From positions 14,269,501 to 14,333,500 of the forward strand of contig NC_060114.1 in assembly GCF_021155765.1 (NCBI RefSeq): 64,000 nucleotides of DNA, read 5' to 3'. This document shows, piece by piece, positions 59,739 to 64,000 of this stretch (position 1 is the first letter of the stretch; the number at the start of each line of letters is the position of its first letter). Below the pieces are notes generated by a model. The model was not told the DNA's origin. It saw only the letters and a list, made by a program, of their open reading frames with translations, and did not search any database. Source of the DNA: Diprion similis (Eukaryota; Arthropoda; Insecta; Hymenoptera; Diprionidae). A program made the translations under genes and the position numbers.

Positions 59739-62700
59739 TCAGGATTCTGAAACATAAAAATTAAAATTATCAGTATCCCGAATGTGAAGTTTGCTCTTAT
59801 CTTTTAAAGTCAAATCAAATCAAATTGTAAAATGTATTGACAAGGTATTGAAACGCTGGAAAATTGATTTCTTACCTCGATTTAAAATTATAGCTGTACG
59901 GCAAGGAACATAGGCATAAAGTCTGTGCGGACGGTTGGCAAATGGTTCTGGTTTACTGAAATGCTTGACGCTGGTATCAATGCGATTTTCGCCACCAAAC
60001 TGAGTATCATCACTGCTCAGTAATATCTGATAAACTCCAGGTTCGTTCACGCCTATAGCGTAATCAGGGAATGACTTTGTCGGATGAAAATTAAAGACAA
60101 ACACAAGTCCTGCTCGGTCGAATACTATCACTTTGTCATCCTCATGTTTCCAGCTTACATAGCCCTAAAAAAAAAAAAAAAACCATTTACTTTCAGATGG
60201 AAAAACTTTATTTTTGGTTTTGAATAAAGAAATACGGTTCGCGTAAACTTTGTTTCACATTTCGATACATGTTGAATTGTCCACCCAGCATCCAATCGTA
60301 AAATTGTTAGATATTATAGAAACAAAAGTATTAAACTGATTTAAATTGCTTACAGGGTTTGCATGCAGCCAGCCATGTTTTTCTTCCAAAAGATTAATTT
60401 CTCGGTCCCAATTATTCATGTACTTATATTTAAGCATTGGGTCTTCTACAAGGTTCCATTGCCGCCTTGCATAGTGGTAACTGTCTCCGTTTCCCGCCCG
60501 AGGAAAATCTAGCCACTCAGGATGACCAAACTCGTTACCTGAGAGAAAGTGTGTAAAAATTGGAATTCTTTTTCTTTGCTAAGCGATTATCACTCATGAA
60601 TGGCGGATGAAGTCCCTATCTCACCCTGAATTAAAACGCATACCAACCCATGAAATTGAGATAAGCTTCGCCGCCAAGTCCGTGAGTAATCAAAGTAATA
60701 AGATTGTGGAGAGCAATTCCACGCGAGATGAGGTTGCTCGGTGGGCTTAGCTCGCTCATGTGCGTGTACATTTCCTTGTCCATCAACCAAAAGGCGATTG
60801 TTTTATCGCCGACCAGTGCTTGGTCGTGGGACTCTGAATAAGCCACGGTTTTCTCCATCCAGCGACGATTGCTCAATGTCCAACAAATGTCTCCCATATT
60901 CCAATCCTCGTCTTTACATTCCTTCAACAATTTAATCCACTTGTCAGGAAGCGCCATTCCTAGGCGGTAATCGAAGCCTACTCCTCCCTCTGTGACTGGC
61001 CTGTATGAACCGAAAAAGCACCGTGAATTACGCCGCTTTTGAGAAAAGGTTTCTTGGAGAATGTTATACGTATATTGCCACCAAGATGGTACCTGCAAAT
61101 TGCCGGCATTCCACTAACATCCTCGGCAATAGTTATCATTTCAGGATAAAGTTTATGCAGCACATGATTAGCCATCATTAGATAAACTACTCCTTCAACG
61201 TCTACATTGAGACCGTAATATTCGTCGTAATGACCACTGAATCCTTGTCCCATCCCTCTAGAATGGTACAACATGGACGTGACGCCGTCAAACCTGTATA
61301 ACATTGGTTCCACAAAGAATTAGCACTCCAGTTGATAATATTGTGAGTTTTGATTTCATTAAATCGTTCGAAAATCGTTACCTAAATCCGTCGAATGCAA
61401 ACTCTTCAGCATACCAACGTAAATTTGATAGTAAAAATCTGACAACTTCAAATTCCGCGTAATTGAATAAGCGACTACCCCACAGAGGATGTTCACCTCT
61501 GGAGCCTGAGTGAAAGAAGCAAGAATCTGTTCCATCGAACTCATTCAATCCATCCAAGGTGTTCTTCGAAGCGTGAGAATGAACTATGTCTAACAGAACT
61601 ACTAATCCGTGCTTGTGAGCTTCATCTATCAACTCCTTCAACTCTTCAGGCGTTCCATAACGCGAGGAGGTTGCAAAAAATGAGGTCACCTTGGAGATGC
61701 AAAAAGTGAAGAGGTGAGACAAAATTTTAATCATCATTGGCATAAATATAAGTTTTGTCAAATTACCTGATATCCAAAACTGGCGTAATAAGCATGTTCC
61801 ATGATTGCCATTAACTGGATGGAATTGTAACCTTGCTTAACAATTCTGGGTATGATATTTTTTGCGAACTCTAAATACGACCCGACTCGCAATTCCTGAG
61901 TCGCAATTCCCACGTGGCATTCGTATATCCTTAGACTCTTGGGTCGTTTTGGTTTTGGATATTTAAACTTGTAGATCTGCAAAAGCATCGATTATACTTT
62001 TAAATTCAACCCAGAATGGAAATGTTGTGCAGAATTGTTTTTTCAGACAGATACAAGCAATTTACTTTCGAATAAAATAACAGACTCCTCATACATTTTC
62101 AGTTAACTGTAACTATCTTTTCGAGCAGTTTTACCTTGTCATCAGTTGGATGCCATATTCTTTGCTTGAAAGTTGTACCTTCAGAGCGGTTTGGCGGTTG
62201 AGTAACGTAAGATGCCCAAGGGCTCAGTCTTTCCAGTAATTCGCCGTTGTTATTTCTGACAATAACTTTAACTTCTGACAAATGTTGAATGGGACTAGAA
62301 CCGTCAAGATTTGGCTCCAGTTTCAACTCCCATTTTCCATAATCGAGTTTTTTATACGGCGTCTTAGTGCGATCCCAACCATCTGTGTATCGAAACAGAC
62401 CAAACTATGAACCTGTACAAACTCATACTCAGAGCTTATTTTTAACCGATAATTTAATTTCTTACTGAAGTCGCCGGTAAGAAAAAGTTCTTTAGCTCCC
62501 GGCGCCCATTCCAAAGCCGTTACACTGTTGTCCGGGTTAATATGAACTCCAAAGTGTTTGTATGCCAATGAGAATTGATCAAAATCCTTTTCCGCCTCCT
62601 CAATTTTTTCCATGTAGTCTTTGAATATCGCATATCTGTTGATAAACAAGATTGAATTCTTAGTAATATTTGAAAAACTTCAGCAAACACATCTAAATAA

Positions 62701-63826
62701 GAAGTCTATTCAGATCTTTAAAGAAGAGGCTAATCCCAAGGTTGATATTATTTGACAAAATATCAGTAATTGTGATTAGCTATATCATGAAACCTTTGAC
62801 CTTCACATTGAATTGCGTTAATAGCAGTCTAATTTTCAATCATTATTCAGATTATATTTGTTAGTTTGAGGGACACGTGAAGGGATAGAGAATTGCTTGG
62901 CGAAAAGATATGATATAATTTATTCCAATTTCATTATTAGTTTCTTTTTTTGTCTAAAATTAATCTATTATAAGAACAGTTACATAAGACTTGACCAAGT
63001 TTTATTTTAATGTCAAAGACGCGTAGGAGTTATCTGTTTTGAAATCATTTATCTCTTCCATTTTAGTTGGTCTTTTTGTTTGCCCTAACAACTTAAATCG
63101 GTGATTTTCTGATGTAGTTTAAACATTGTTCAAAAGCAATGAAAAGAAATATAATTTCTCAATTTGCTTTTCATTTTATCTCATTTTTGAATTGCTCAAA
63201 AAATACAATATAATATAAATATAATACAACTATAAACAAACGAAGAATTGAACAATAGAATATTGTAGACACAATGAAGAATAAAAGTTCAGCATGTTGA
63301 TTTGGGTTTGTTTAAATGGAATTCAAGTCAGACTTTTCTTATACTGTGGGATAGAGATATCGGATTTCTTATCTCAATTTACCGTATATTCGGTACTGTC
63401 GATCTAATCACAATGTTGTAAGAAAATTTCAGTCATTGATCCTCATCCAATCCAATCCGAAACCGAGAATAAGATGATCCTACACGTGCATTGCGTAAGT
63501 ATACAAATGTGTAGTATCGGGTACATGTGTGTTATGTAAAATAAGAAGGGAACTAGAAGAAAACAGTCACGAGTCACGGATCAAAAACAATGAAGGAAAC
63601 TGGCCATTTCCGTTAAGCAGAAAGCCGAGTTTTCCAAGAGCAAACAGACAGCAAATACGCAAAAAATCATCGAGTTTTTTCGCGAGAAATAAAAGTAAGA
63701 ATGATGATAGAACCTCTTCCGAATCTCCTTCTCGTACGGCGCCAAGTACGGATCCCTTTCCAGTAGAGTTTTCAGTTCAGGTACTTCGACTTGCATCGGA
63801 TCCATTGCGGACCATTTTCCACCCAT
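59739..63826 (-). CDS. GBE1: 1,4-alpha-glucan (glycogen) branching enzyme
   Basis: This cytosolic GH13 enzyme makes alpha-1,6 branches in glycogen. It starts [20 protein letters not shown] (ATG 63826). Exon 1 is 63714-63826 and exon 2 is 62466-62635, which contains the CBM48 part ([19 protein letters not shown]). Catalytic GH13 regions follow in order: [24 protein letters not shown] (the nucleophile Asp is next to an exon junction), ITIAEDVSG with the acid/base Glu, and [35 protein letters not shown] spans another junction. The C-terminal beta domain includes [19 protein letters not shown] and [16 protein letters not shown] last tiny exon (59739-59746) adds Glu-Ser and TGA. Two introns use weak GTT donors, after 63714 and after the LNFMG codons. 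Total length appears close to the human 702 aa. Confidence 0.96.
62636..63713 (-). other. GBE1: GBE1 intron 1
   Basis: A 1.08-kb AT-rich intron. The plus strand is open near 63529-63834 only because it is antisense to exon 1. Nothing else is recognised. Confidence 0.7.
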
Positions 63827-64000
63827 TGTTATGAAATTTGTTTATTGTATTCAAAATTCACACACTTTCAAGATCGCGGAAATCACTGCTTCGGTAGTCA
63901 TGTGTAGCTGCAACGCCGGCTCAAATGCGAATGACATGTCAAGGTGATTCCCCCCGGAGCCCCTCAGACCGCGATCAGAGTACAATTTTACCATCTGTCG
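63827..64000 (-). promoter_or_regulatory. GBE1: GBE1 leader/promoter-proximal DNA
   Basis: GC rises toward the right edge (about 63910-63980), consistent with a promoter. No upstream ORF is seen in the 40 nt before the ATG. The region runs out of the window. Confidence 0.45.

Noticed and set aside
63529-63834. 101-codon plus-strand frame at the right edge
   Set aside because: It is antisense to GBE1 exon 1 and its intron; Arg/Ser-rich shadow.
1-64000. tRNA genes, CRISPR arrays, insertion sequences or transposase genes
   Set aside because: No cloverleaf B-box context, spaced repeats or transposase/reverse-transcriptase motifs were seen.

Overview
The window is a gene-dense stretch of an insect nuclear genome. 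Genes have short introns with GT..AG borders, intergenic DNA is AT-rich, and every protein recognised is a conserved metazoan one. Copies of the insect telomere-like unit TTAGG sit near several gene 5' ends. The order Hymenoptera is my impression only. I see no bacterial, viral, CRISPR, rRNA or tRNA gene and no intact transposon.

Layout, left to right. (1) Positions 1-18958, minus strand: HUWE1, a giant HECT ubiquitin ligase. Its last ~24 codons lie off the left edge, and its leader and promoter region extend to about 21.4 kb. (2) 22405-23065, minus: AIMP2, the multisynthetase-complex scaffold. Only one clear coding exon is visible and it looks short at both ends. (3) 23401-25844, minus: FARSA, the cytosolic Phe-tRNA synthetase alpha subunit, complete in seven exons. 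(4) 26970-33314, minus: a Girdin/Daple (CCDC88) gene with an N-terminal HOOK domain, a long coiled coil and a Daple-type C-terminal PDZ ligand. (5) 35161-42952, plus: TAF3, a TFIID subunit with histone fold and PHD finger, in ten exons. An unusual Lys-rich open frame follows its stop. (6) 45979-47346, minus: CNOT11 of the CCR4-NOT complex, intronless. (7) 48737-57612, plus: MON2, a Golgi/endosome trafficking scaffold. (8) 59739-63826, minus: GBE1, the glycogen branching enzyme.

These are housekeeping genes and do not form a pathway cluster. The closest functional neighbours are FARSA and AIMP2, which both belong to tRNA charging and lie about 340 bp apart on one strand. Girdin/TAF3 and CNOT11/MON2 are head-to-head pairs with possible bidirectional control regions. 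TAF3/CNOT11 and MON2/GBE1 are tail-to-tail pairs.

I found no undescribed system of several genes. The best leads are the 85-codon in-frame extension after the TAF3 stop, the Daple-type C-terminus on the insect CCDC88 protein, a repeated initiator-like motif forming a hairpin between Girdin and TAF3, a diverged ~165-bp tandem duplication upstream of MON2, a GC-rich island with an antisense ORF in a TAF3 intron, and the abbreviated AIMP2.
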